Origin: Brevibacterium picturae
Lineage (GTDB): Bacteria > Actinomycetota > Actinomycetes > Actinomycetales > Brevibacteriaceae
Length of the DNA: 48,194 nucleotides
Direction of reading: 5' to 3'
Assembly: GCF_030453725.1 (NCBI RefSeq)
Contig: NZ_JAKDJU010000005.1
Coordinates: forward strand, 1-48,194
Shown here one piece after another: positions 1-7,767 of this stretch (positions are counted from its first letter, which is position 1; each line of letters opens with the position of its first letter). The translations under genes and the position numbers were made by a program. Below the pieces are notes generated by a model. That model saw only the letters and a program-made list of their open reading frames with translations. It made no database searches and had not been told where the DNA came from.

Positions 1-93
1 AAGTACTCCTGGATGTGCGCGTTCTCCCTCATGGTCACCCTCGTGTGGCTCTACATCGAAATCCTGCGCCTGCTCTCCTACTTCAGAAACTAG
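1..93 (+). CDS. Bax inhibitor-1/YccA family membrane protein, C-terminal end (partial)
   Basis: The first 30 codons of the window are open and end in TAG at 91-93. The encoded tail is hydrophobic and closes with WLYIEILRLLSYFRN. That ending (last membrane helix, then a short basic tail) is what I know from the Bax inhibitor-1/YccA family (DUF1117/Bax1-I) in actinobacteria. The start lies outside the window. Members are seven-TM proteins of the cell membrane; their role in bacteria is poorly defined (calcium leak and FtsH interaction have been proposed for relatives). The family call rests on about 30 residues, so it is good but not certain. Confidence 0.7.
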   Translation, partial: KYSWMCAFSLMVTLVWLYIEILRLLSYFRN

Positions 94-147
94 ACGCGCA
101 CCGACCCGGAGCCATTGCCGACCGTGCAGAGTTCCGGGATCGGCGTC

Positions 148-153
148 TATGAT
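148..153 (+). promoter_or_regulatory. -10 box (TATGAT) suggesting a leaderless transcript
   Basis: TATGAT ends 7 bases before the A of the ATG at 160, so transcription would be expected to begin at or next to the start codon. No Shine-Dalgarno sequence precedes that ATG. This is the arrangement of leaderless mRNAs, which are common in actinobacteria. The -35 region (TGCAGA at 125-130) is weak. Confidence 0.5.
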
Positions 154-159
154 TGAGCC

Positions 160-549
160 ATGAACGACGTGACGGCGGACCTCGAGACCGAGGTCCGCCG
201 TCTGCGTATGCGCATCATCGGTCTGAACTCCCGTCAGCTCGCCGAGGCGGGTCCGAATTCCCCCGAGACCACCGCAAGCGCGGACGAGTCCACAGCAGCA
301 CTGGACGAGACCACCGCTGGGGCGCTGTCCCGTCGCGACACCATCGCCGAGGCGCTCGCACAGTTCTCGTCCATCGGCTCCGGCGGTCGTCCGGTCCCGG
401 ACCTGGGCGAGCAGAGCCTGGCAGACCAGGTCGTCGTGCTCATCGAGGAGGGCATAGCGTCGTCAGCGGGCCTGCCGGAAGCACAACGGCAGGAACGTCT
501 GGGGCTGCTGCTTGACGCGGCGGTTCGACTGCGTCGCGGCCTCGCCTAG
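160..549 (+). CDS. Hypothetical protein, 129 aa, soluble
   Basis: I do not recognise the family. The protein has no membrane segment or signal peptide. It begins with a charged stretch (residues 3-20, DVTADLETEVRRLRMRII) that could form a short coiled coil. A polar Ser/Thr/Glu-rich linker follows (about 32-58), and the last third looks helical and ends in RLRRGLA. The ATG at 160 was chosen because a TATGAT box sits 6 bases upstream, as expected for a leaderless message. The gene stands alone between the Bax inhibitor-like gene and the molybdoenzyme gene (79-base gap). Overlapping frames have the composition of shadows. Confidence 0.65.
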   Translation: MNDVTADLETEVRRLRMRIIGLNSRQLAEAGPNSPETTASADESTAALDETTAGALSRRDTIAEALAQFSSIGSGGRPVPDLGEQSLADQVVVLIEEGIASSAGLPEAQRQERLGLLLDAAVRLRRGLA

Positions 550-628
550 GTTCGTCTGCACGCTGACACCGGTGAGGGAGGATAATCGAAGGCACCATCC
601 ACTGCCCTGAGAAGGAGTCACACTGACG

Positions 629-2203
629 ATGACCGATCGCCGTCCGCTCCTCTTCACCCTCGCCGGCACTGTCGCGACCCTCGTGTACTTCGGTGCCGCC
701 GAGTTCATCGCCGGTGCCTTCTCCGCCGCCTCGTCGCCTCTGCTGATTCTGGGACAGACGATCATCCCGCTCGTGCCCACCGCGATGATCAAGGCCGCCA
801 TCAGCGTCTTCGGAACAAACGACAAACTCGCACTCGTGATCACCCTCGTCATCGTCGGCGCCGTCCTCGGAGGTGTGATCGGACGAATCGGGCTGCACCG
901 GCGAACCCTGTCATTCGTCCTCCTCATCGGTCTCGGCATCCTGCCCGTGGTTCTGCTGCTGAGCACGGGCGGAACGATCCTCGACTCGATCCCGGCACTC
1001 GGTGGAGTGGCCCTGGGGTGCGGGGCCTACATGGGGCTGATCCGCCTCGGCGAGGGCGCCCAACCACCAGCCGAACGCTCAGCCGGGCCCGACCGCGGAG
1101 CCGATATCGACGGTCGGCCGGGCACCGACCGACGGGCCTTCTTCGGCCTCGCCGCAGGCCTGACGGCCGTCGGCGTCGCAGCCATCGCGGCGGGACGATC
1201 CGCGTCGATCCTGGCGAGGAATGCGGCAGGAGCGGTGACGAAACTCGTGCTGCCGCCCCCGGCCACCTCGGCGCCGGAGATCCCAGCGGGAGCCGACCTG
1301 AGCATCGATGGCCTCGCCCCGATCATGACTCCCAACGAGGACTTCTACCGCATCGACACCGCACTCATTCCTCCTGCCGTCGACGCGTCCTCCTGGTCGC
1401 TGCGAATCCACGGCATGGTCGACGAGGAAGTGACGATCACCATGGCCGAGCTGCTCGACCTGCCTCTGGAGGAGCACCGCGTGAGCCTGACGTGCGTGTC
1501 GAATGAGGTCGGCGGGGATCTCGTCGGCAACGCCACCTGGCTGGGCTACCCGGTCCGCGAGCTGCTCAAACGCGCCGGGCCGACAGACGACGCGGACATG
1601 GTGCTCTCCACATCCGACGACGGCTTCACCGCCTCAACACCGCTCGAGGTCCTCACGGACGACCGGGCGTCCCTTCTCGCGGTCGGAATGAACGGCGCAC
1701 CGCTGCCTCGCGACCACGGCTTCCCCGCCCGACTCGTCGTCCCCGGCCTCTACGGCTTCGTCTCGGCCACGAAATGGGTCACCGAGCTCGAAGTCACCCG
1801 CTTCGCCGACAAGGACGCCTATTGGACGAAGCGCGGTTGGGCCACGCACGGACCGATTCTCGTGGCCTCCCGCGTCGACGTTCCCCGTGCCGGTGTCCAT
1901 GTCAGCCCGAACGATGACGGCGAGATCGTCACCGCCGGAATGGCCTGGGCCCAGCACGTCGGCATCGCCGAGGTGCGTGTCCGGATCGATACCGGCGAGT
2001 GGCACACAGCGCAGCTGAGCGAAGAACTCAACACCGACACCTGGCGCCAGTGGCGGTGTGCCTTCGACGGCCTCGAACCGGGCACGCACACGGTGACGGT
2101 CAGGGCAGTCGACGAAGACGGCAACGTCCAGATCTCCGAACGCCGCCCCGCGATCCCCGGCAGCGCCACCGGACTCCACGAACGGGACTTCACCGTCGAC
2201 TGA
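629..2203 (+). CDS. Membrane-anchored molybdopterin-dependent oxidoreductase (sulfite oxidase family)
   Basis: The 524-aa protein has two parts. Residues about 9-140 form some five hydrophobic helices. A twin-arginine-like segment follows (DRRAFFG, Arg168-Arg169) with another hydrophobic stretch to about 190. The rest is a sulfite-oxidase-type molybdopterin domain: SLTCVSNE carries the Cys expected to bind molybdenum (Cys289), then GNATWLGYPVRELL and HGFPARLVVPGLYGF. The C-terminus looks like the Mo-co oxidoreductase dimerisation domain (IAEVRVRIDTGEW). The catalytic domain should face outside the cell membrane; the substrate cannot be told (sulfite, or oxidised protein methionine as in MsrP/YedY). 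AAGGAG lies about 12 bases before the ATG. No haem or cytochrome partner is adjacent. Confidence 0.88.
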   Translation: MTDRRPLLFTLAGTVATLVYFGAAEFIAGAFSAASSPLLILGQTIIPLVPTAMIKAAISVFGTNDKLALVITLVIVGAVLGGVIGRIGLHRRTLSFVLLIGLGILPVVLLLSTGGTILDSIPALGGVALGCGAYMGLIRLGEGAQPPAERSAGPDRGADIDGRPGTDRRAFFGLAAGLTAVGVAAIAAGRSASILARNAAGAVTKLVLPPPATSAPEIPAGADLSIDGLAPIMTPNEDFYRIDTALIPPAVDASSWSLRIHGMVDEEVTITMAELLDLPLEEHRVSLTCVSNEVGGDLVGNATWLGYPVRELLKRAGPTDDADMVLSTSDDGFTASTPLEVLTDDRASLLAVGMNGAPLPRDHGFPARLVVPGLYGFVSATKWVTELEVTRFADKDAYWTKRGWATHGPILVASRVDVPRAGVHVSPNDDGEIVTAGMAWAQHVGIAEVRVRIDTGEWHTAQLSEELNTDTWRQWRCAFDGLEPGTHTVTVRAVDEDGNVQISERRPAIPGSATGLHERDFTVD

Positions 2204-2283
2204 GCAGCCGGATTGCAGGGACTGGCCGCCGCGAGCGGCCCGGACGCACGGACGCCCGAGCCAAGTCCGACGCGCGCCCGATT

Positions 2284-2337
2284 CACTGTGGACAAATGGT
2301 CGTTTCGGCCGACGAGATCAACCATTTGCGGACAGTG
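2284..2337. repeat. Long imperfect inverted repeat upstream of the symporter unit
   Basis: Left arm CACTGTGGACAAATGGT (2284-2300) pairs with right arm ACCATTTGCGGACAGTG (2321-2337): 15 of 17 positions are complementary across a 20-base loop. With one bulged base the pairing extends a few bases further out. It sits in the 335-base gap between the molybdoenzyme and the symporter unit, about 60 bases upstream of the candidate promoter. No T-run follows, so it is not a typical terminator. It could be an operator for a dimeric regulator or an RNA hairpin. Apart from this and the promoter I see nothing in the gap. Confidence 0.7.
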
Positions 2338-2393
2338 AAATCCGTTTGTCGACAGCGAAGGACCGATGGTGCCGGAGCTCTGGGCCGAGAAGC

Positions 2394-2424
2394 TTGAGAA
2401 CTATCTGACAAAACGTTGTATCCT
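2394..2424 (+). promoter_or_regulatory. Candidate promoter of the symporter unit
   Basis: TTGAGA (2394-2399) is followed by TTGTAT (2416-2421, 16-base spacer) or TATCCT (2419-2424, 19-base spacer). It lies about 115 bases before the start of the small membrane protein gene. The match is moderate and only suggestive. Confidence 0.35.
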
Positions 2425-2538
2425 CGCCTCAGCATGGTGGTGAGTCCCGTGGAAGCACAGGTCGCCCCGCGCAGTCTGTGGTTCGCCACGGTTCTGACAC
2501 CGCCGCATCCTGTTCAGCGTCACAACGAGGTGGTCTCA

Positions 2539-2748
2539 ATGTTCGGCTTACCGACGGCAACTGTCGTCATCATCTTCGGCATCCCGGCGATATGGGTGAT
2601 CTACACCCTCGTCTTCGTCTACCTCTCCCGCCGCTGGAAGGCCGAGGACGTCGCCGAGGACGAAGAGCTCACTGCTCGCAATTCCCGCGGCCCGAACACA
2701 CCCGACGGTCCGTCCACCTCGGGCAACGCGAACGGGGGACTGGCATGA
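2539..2748 (+). CDS. Small one-TM protein paired with a sodium:solute symporter
   Basis: The 69-aa protein has one membrane helix (about residues 7-29, TVVIIFGIPAIWVIYTLVFVYL) followed by basic SRRWK and an acidic, polar tail (about 35-69), so the tail probably lies inside the cell. The ATG at 2539 has GAGG 8 bases upstream. A start at 2416 is possible in frame but adds a non-hydrophobic segment and has no good ribosome site. Its stop overlaps the symporter start (ATGA, 2745-2748), so the two are translationally coupled. Small partner proteins are known next to SSS and related symporters; here a partner role is inferred from the coupling. Confidence 0.75.
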   Translation: MFGLPTATVVIIFGIPAIWVIYTLVFVYLSRRWKAEDVAEDEELTARNSRGPNTPDGPSTSGNANGGLA

Positions 2749-4283
2749 ACATCGAAACCTGGTTCCTCGTCATCTACTTCGCGGCCATGGCCGGCATCGG
2801 CGTGTGGACGCTCAAGACCGGCACCAAGGGCAGCGAAGGTTTCCTCCTGGGCGGACGCAGCCTAGGACCGGCCGTGACCGCGCTGCGCCTGCAGAGTTCG
2901 TCGATGTCGGGCTACATGTTCCTCGGCGCCGGTTCTCTGGCCTACACCAAGGGTTACTTCTCCCTCTGGTATGCGATGGGCGACATCGGCGGCGGCGTGC
3001 TCAACCTGTCCATCCTCGGCCGGCGGATGCGCAAACTCTCACAGATCCTGGGCTCCCTGACCTCGATCGAATATCTCGAGCACCGGTACCCGTCGAGGTG
3101 GATCCGCGCCATTGCCGCTCCGGTCGCTGTCGTCTGCATCTTCTTCTACGTGATGACGCAGTTCATCGCCGGTGGACGAGGCCTGGAGATGGTCACGGGC
3201 ATCCCCTACGCATGGGCGCTGCTCATCGCGGTCGGCGTCATCGTCTTCTACACCTTCCTCGGCGGATATCTGGCTGTGGCCTACACCGACTTCGTGCAGG
3301 CCATCGTCATGCTCATCGGCATGGTCTGGATCCTCATCGGCACCCTGCAGGCGATCGGCGGGTGGACAGCGGGAAACGAAGCCGTGGGCGAGATCAACCC
3401 GAATCTGCTCACCATGTGGGGGCCCGATGGCATCGGCTCCGTGCAGTGGGGCGTCATCATCGGCGCCGTGCTCGTGTTCTCCATCGGCTACATGGGCTGG
3501 CCCCACGTCAATGTCAGCCATATGGCGATGAAGCGGCCCTCGGTCGCGCGGACGGCAAGCATGTACGCCACGGGCTTCAACCTTCTGTTCATCCCCGCGC
3601 CCTACATCGTGGGCATCATGGCGCTCATCATCCTGCCCAACCTCGACAACCCGGAGCTGGCCGTCTTCGAAGTCGCCGCCACCGTCTTGCCCAACTTCGC
3701 CGTGGGCATCGTCATGGCCGGCATCATGGCAGCGATCATGTCGACTGCCGATGCGTTGCTGCTGCAGTCGGGCACGATCGCCAGCCAGGACTTGTTCCAA
3801 CGCTTCATCAAGAAGGACATGACCGACAGCCAGTCCGTGTGGGTCTCGCGCTTCACCGTCCTCATCCTCGCCGTCATCGGCTACTGGGTGGCCGTGAACG
3901 ATCCGCCCTCGGTCGCCGAGGTGGCCATCTTCGCCACGACCGTCCTGGGTGCCGCGTTCGTCCCCGTCTATGTCGCTGCTGCGTGGTGGAAGAAGGCGAA
4001 CGTGCCCGGCGCGATCACGTCCATGATCCTCGGCACCGTATCGTCTGTGGGCTGGCAGCTGGCCGGTCTCGTCGACGTCACCGGCGTCGACCCGATGGGC
4101 GTGGGCATCGTCTGTTCAACGCTGGCCCTCATCGTCGTGTCCCTGGCCACGCAGAAGTCGCATCCGGTTCCGGAACATGTCGTCGCAGCGATGCGGGAGA
4201 CCGACAAGATCGGCGCCATTCCGGCCCATATGCTCACTGGCCAGAACGATGCGCTGGGCGGACAGGTGCCCAAGGATGCGTGA
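2745..4283 (+). CDS. Sodium:solute symporter (SSS family, PutP-like)
   Basis: The 512-aa integral membrane protein has about 13 hydrophobic helices. It shows the SSS pattern: GGRSLGPAVTALRLQSSSMSG near residues 34-55 (first core helix and sodium-site serines), a YTDFVQAIVMLIGM segment, and STADALLLQSGTIASQD in the middle. That layout matches the proline/pantothenate/monocarboxylate symporters, which import a solute with sodium; the substrate here cannot be named. The start at 2745 overlaps the stop of the small one-TM protein. The longer upstream frame from 2478 overlaps that gene and is not hydrophobic, so I reject it. The next gene overlaps this one's end by 8 bases. Confidence 0.9.
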   Translation: MNIETWFLVIYFAAMAGIGVWTLKTGTKGSEGFLLGGRSLGPAVTALRLQSSSMSGYMFLGAGSLAYTKGYFSLWYAMGDIGGGVLNLSILGRRMRKLSQILGSLTSIEYLEHRYPSRWIRAIAAPVAVVCIFFYVMTQFIAGGRGLEMVTGIPYAWALLIAVGVIVFYTFLGGYLAVAYTDFVQAIVMLIGMVWILIGTLQAIGGWTAGNEAVGEINPNLLTMWGPDGIGSVQWGVIIGAVLVFSIGYMGWPHVNVSHMAMKRPSVARTASMYATGFNLLFIPAPYIVGIMALIILPNLDNPELAVFEVAATVLPNFAVGIVMAGIMAAIMSTADALLLQSGTIASQDLFQRFIKKDMTDSQSVWVSRFTVLILAVIGYWVAVNDPPSVAEVAIFATTVLGAAFVPVYVAAAWWKKANVPGAITSMILGTVSSVGWQLAGLVDVTGVDPMGVGIVCSTLALIVVSLATQKSHPVPEHVVAAMRETDKIGAIPAHMLTGQNDALGGQVPKDA

Positions 4284-4932
4284 GCATTCGGAATCCGACG
4301 CAACCGGGGATCGCCACGCCGGGCAAGCAGGTCCCGGTCGGGGCGCAGAGTCCGGCGTGGTGGCCCCGGAATCGGCGCTGAAGCTGGCACCGAACATCAC
4401 CGCCGCCGAGGCGCTCGCCGTCTTCCGGCGCAAGCTCCCCGGTGCGGATGCTGAGGTTCGAGAAGCCCTCCACCCGTTCTGGTGGACAGTGCTCAGCGCC
4501 CGGACCCGCAGCCTCTTCCGTCGCTCCCAGAAGCCGACAGCGGCGGGATCGCGGTCGGCGGAGCCGATGGCGGGGCAGCGAATGAACGTCCTGGTCAATG
4601 CGTACTCAGGTAGGGGCTTCATCGCTGATTTCGATCCTCGTGGCGAGACCGTGACCGTCGACGAGTGGCTCGACGCGTTCGAGTCCTCTGACCAGGCCGG
4701 TCCACAGCCAGGTCCGGCCGATGTGCGGCGCACGGCCCGTTCACTGGTGCGCACGAAGGTCGTCAAGACGGTGAAGCTGGGTATGGGCCTGAGCATCACC
4801 GAGGCAGACGCGCCCAGTGGGGTACTCAAACCGAACTGGGTGGTCACCGGGGCCAACGACAGATTCTCGTCCACGATCCTCGTCGACGGTCTCGATTCCT
4901 CCCACTACATCGTGCGCGTGGCAAAACTCTAG
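4276..4932 (+). CDS. Hypothetical protein downstream of the SSS symporter, 218 aa
   Basis: I do not recognise the family. The protein is soluble, with a polar, low-complexity first ~35 residues. A more ordered region follows (TAAEALAVFRRKLPGADAEVREALHPFWWTVLSA), and then a C-terminal half with LVRTKVVKTVKLGMGLSI and an NWVVTGAND segment. The ATG at 4276 overlaps the symporter stop by 8 bases, which suggests the gene is the third member of that operon. A longer in-frame start at 4177 would lie deep in the symporter gene and is unlikely. It ends 11 bases before the convergent VOC gene. Confidence 0.6.
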   Translation: MREHSESDATGDRHAGQAGPGRGAESGVVAPESALKLAPNITAAEALAVFRRKLPGADAEVREALHPFWWTVLSARTRSLFRRSQKPTAAGSRSAEPMAGQRMNVLVNAYSGRGFIADFDPRGETVTVDEWLDAFESSDQAGPQPGPADVRRTARSLVRTKVVKTVKLGMGLSITEADAPSGVLKPNWVVTGANDRFSSTILVDGLDSSHYIVRVAKL

Positions 4933-4943
4933 GCGCCGGCTCT

Positions 4944-5363
4944 TCAGCCCCAGTTCTTGGCGTCGGAGATGCAGAACGGATGACCGGCCGGATCGAGAAG
5001 AACGACCCAGGTCTCACCCGGCTGGGGATCGGCCCGTTCGGCGCCGAGCTCCACGCACCTGGCAGCAGCGGCTTCCACATCGTCGGTGGCGAGTTCGAGA
5101 TGGAACTGTTTGTGACCGTCATCGGGCCAGTCGGGTTGCTTGTAATCGGAAATCGTACCGATTCCCAGGGCATGGCTGGGACCGGTGAGCATAGCGTAGT
5201 TCTCGTCCGAATATGCCACCGGCCAACCCAGAACCTTCGACCAGAAGTCGCCGAGTGCGGCGGCGTCCTGGGCATCGAGCGTGACCATGGCCAGTTTCGC
5301 GACGGGTGTCGCATCGGCGGTGGAAGGGGCTTCGTTCATCTGTGTGTCAGTCATGTCTGTCAT
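4944..5363 (-). CDS. VOC-superfamily (glyoxalase-like) protein
   Basis: The 139-aa protein has one glyoxalase/bleomycin-resistance-like fold: KLAMVTLDAQDAAALGDFWSKVLGW starts the first beta-alpha-beta unit, FHLELATDDVEAAAARCVELGAE the second, and LLDPAGHPFCI closes it. This is the DUF-type glyoxalase-like domain common in actinobacteria; members have varied or unknown substrates. The first ATG is at 5363; ATGs at 5354 and 5339 are also in frame, and the true start may be one of these because 5363 lies only 9 bases from the divergent AraC start. A frame extending to 5930 runs across the AraC gene and is a shadow. Confidence 0.85.
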   Translation of the reverse strand: MTDMTDTQMNEAPSTADATPVAKLAMVTLDAQDAAALGDFWSKVLGWPVAYSDENYAMLTGPSHALGIGTISDYKQPDWPDDGHKQFHLELATDDVEAAAARCVELGAERADPQPGETWVVLLDPAGHPFCISDAKNWG

Positions 5364-5372
5364 TCTTGTTCC

Positions 5373-6278
5373 ATGGACGATGTCGTCGATAGGAAAAACC
5401 CGCCACGAGGGACTGCTCCTCCCGAGCATTTCTTCGGCCGCGTGCTCAAACCAGCGGAGTTGCTCGAACATGCACGCTATTCGGTGCCGATGGCCGTGGC
5501 CGAAGGGCTGCGTCCCTGGGTGCGACGCTACTGGTCGGTGAACTGGGATCTGCCGGAGGGTGAGCGCTTTCACACGGCGACCGTATCGGAACCGGGAATC
5601 AACCTCACCGTTGAGTTCGGCGACATCTATCGGGCGAACACGAGCGGCACCGGGACGTGGCTGACCGGCCCGGTGACCACTCGTCGATTCGACGTGGGTC
5701 TGTACGGCCGGGGCGGCGTCATCGGGGTCAATTTCCACCTCGGCGGCACACTGGCGTTCGCGCACGAACCGCCGGCGCTGATTCGAGACACAACCGTGCC
5801 GGCCAGTGGCTGGTTTTCGGGGATCGATGAGGAGTTGGGCCTCAACGAGCAGCTTGCTGTCGACGAGGTTCGGGAGACTGACGTGCGCTCGGCCGCCGAG
5901 GTGCTCGAGTCCTGGCTGCTCTCCCGGCAACCGAGGATGACCGAAGGCTATTCCCGATTCACACAGGTGCTGGACCTCCTTGATGACCCGAGCATCATCA
6001 GCCTCGGCGAACTGTCATCGCGCTGCGAAACGAGCGAACGATCCCTGCAGCGGATGTTCCGCGAATACTGCGGTGTGGGGGTCAAGAGGATCCTCACCCG
6101 TGCGCGGGTCCGCGATGCGGTAGCGGCAATCGATCAGGGATGGGATCGGTCGTTTGCCGAGCTCGCAGCGTTGCTCGGGTGGTTCGATCAATCGCACTTC
6201 ACAGCCGATTTCCACCGCGTCACCGGATACACCCCGACCGAATACCTCGGCTCCCACGAGGGGAGCAGCCTGCCGTAG
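5373..6278 (+). CDS. AraC-family transcriptional regulator
   Basis: The 301-aa protein has an N-terminal sensing domain of the type seen in actinobacterial AraC regulators (VLKPAELLEHARY, then LRPWVRRYWSVNWDL), and a C-terminal double helix-turn-helix (about residues 205-290: LGELSSRCETSERSLQRMFR, then LAALLGWFDQSHFTADFHRV and TGYTPTEYL). It should bind DNA and a small ligand. The first ATG is at 5373, but a GTG at 5442 just before LKPAELL would also keep the domain whole and would leave room for a promoter. Its divergent VOC neighbour is the likeliest target. It converges on nhaC 46 bases further on. Confidence 0.9.
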   Translation: MDDVVDRKNPPRGTAPPEHFFGRVLKPAELLEHARYSVPMAVAEGLRPWVRRYWSVNWDLPEGERFHTATVSEPGINLTVEFGDIYRANTSGTGTWLTGPVTTRRFDVGLYGRGGVIGVNFHLGGTLAFAHEPPALIRDTTVPASGWFSGIDEELGLNEQLAVDEVRETDVRSAAEVLESWLLSRQPRMTEGYSRFTQVLDLLDDPSIISLGELSSRCETSERSLQRMFREYCGVGVKRILTRARVRDAVAAIDQGWDRSFAELAALLGWFDQSHFTADFHRVTGYTPTEYLGSHEGSSLP

Positions 6279-6324
6279 CCGTGAAACCGCATGGGGCGCT
6301 TGGTCAGCAACATGACACGCTCGG

Positions 6325-7767
6325 TCAGCGGCGCTTGACGATGCCGATTCCGGTGTAGCCGAGGATGATCGCGAAGGCGAAGCCGACGTAGCAGAACACT
6401 GCCCATGGGGCGTAGTCGAGGACGGAGACGCCCAGAACTCCGGCCATGTAGACGCCTGCCGAGGACCAGGGGACGAGCGGAACGACGACGGTGCCGGAGT
6501 CCTCCAGCGTGCGTGAGAGGTTCTTGGCATCCAGGCCACGATCGGCGTAGGCCTTCTTGAACAGTTCGCCCGGGACGATGATCGACAGATAGGAGTTGCC
6601 GGTCACGACCGCCATCGTGATGCATGAGAGCACCGTGGAGAGGACGAGATCTCCCGTGCGCTTCACGAACTTCAGCAGCGATCGGATGATGGTCTCGAGA
6701 GCACCGGACTTGGACATGATGCCGGCGAATGCGAAGGCACTGAACGCAATGAGGATGACACCGGTCATCGACGCCATCCCGCCCTGCGTGACCAGTTCCG
6801 TGACGTCGGGATCGAGACCGTCGATGGTTTCCTGACCGACCTCGAGCATGTCAGGGGTGAACCCGTCGACGGTCGAGGCGAAGATCGATTCGACACTGAC
6901 TTTCTGGAAGATCGCAGCGAGGATCCCCGCTGCCAGGGACGAGCCGATGATCGTCGGCAGGGTCGGGAGCTTGAGGATCGCTCCGCCCAAGATGATGAGC
7001 ATCGGCAGCAGCAGAAGCACGTTGAAGTCGAAGAGGCTGTTCAGCGTCCCCGTGACAGCATCGATCCGCTCCGAATCGGTCCCACCCGAGGACTGGTTGA
7101 CGCCGACGAACAGGTAGATCGCCAGCGCCACGATCGTGGCCGGGATCGTGGTGTAGAGCATGTGCCGAATGTGCTCCCACAGGGTGGTGCCGGCCGCGAT
7201 CGGTGCCAGGTTCGTCGTATCCGACAGCGGCGAGAGTTTGTCCCCGAAATAGGCGCCGGCGACGATGGCGCCGGCCGTGGCAGCCAGCGGTGCGTCGAGC
7301 CCGGTGGCGATTCCCATGAGGGCGACTCCCACGGTTCCGGCCGAGCCCCACGACGTTCCGGTGATGACCGAGACGATCGCGGAGATGACGAAGGCGATGA
7401 GGACGATGAACTGTGCGCTGATGAGCCCGAGCCCGTAGTAGATCATCATCGGAATGGTGCCGGCGATCATCCATGTGCCGATGAGGATGCCGATCGAGAT
7501 GAGCACGAGCAGAGCCGGCATCGCCGTGTCGAGCTTCTCTCTGATGCCCAGCAGCATCTCCTCCCAGGTCAGCCCCATCCGCAGGGCCACCAGGCCGGCG
7601 ATGATCGCCGAGAGGATCAGCAGCGGTTCGGGTGCGAGACCGAGGGCGCCGTAGCCCACCGCCAGCAGGACGAGCATCGCGGCCAGTGGGACGAGTGACC
7701 AGCCCAACGGCGGGCGCCTCTGCTCGACGTCGTCAGTGAGAGTGCTTCCGTCGTGAATGTCGCTCAT
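6325..7767 (-). CDS. nhaC: NhaC-type Na+/H+ antiporter family protein
   Basis: The 480-aa membrane protein has about 11-12 hydrophobic helices. It has the NhaC signature (ITGTSWGSAGTVGVALMGIA, followed by GAYFGDKLSPLSDTTNLAP) and a conserved late segment (FAFAGIMSKSGALETIIRSL). NhaC proteins exchange sodium for protons; relatives exchange malate/lactate or amino acids, so the cargo is open. Its start overlaps the iadA stop by 4 bases (7764-7767), so it is the last gene of the peptide-uptake operon. It may balance sodium or pH during peptide use, or export a product; that is inference. Confidence 0.87.
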   Translation of the reverse strand: MSDIHDGSTLTDDVEQRRPPLGWSLVPLAAMLVLLAVGYGALGLAPEPLLILSAIIAGLVALRMGLTWEEMLLGIREKLDTAMPALLVLISIGILIGTWMIAGTIPMMIYYGLGLISAQFIVLIAFVISAIVSVITGTSWGSAGTVGVALMGIATGLDAPLAATAGAIVAGAYFGDKLSPLSDTTNLAPIAAGTTLWEHIRHMLYTTIPATIVALAIYLFVGVNQSSGGTDSERIDAVTGTLNSLFDFNVLLLLPMLIILGGAILKLPTLPTIIGSSLAAGILAAIFQKVSVESIFASTVDGFTPDMLEVGQETIDGLDPDVTELVTQGGMASMTGVILIAFSAFAFAGIMSKSGALETIIRSLLKFVKRTGDLVLSTVLSCITMAVVTGNSYLSIIVPGELFKKAYADRGLDAKNLSRTLEDSGTVVVPLVPWSSAGVYMAGVLGVSVLDYAPWAVFCYVGFAFAIILGYTGIGIVKRR

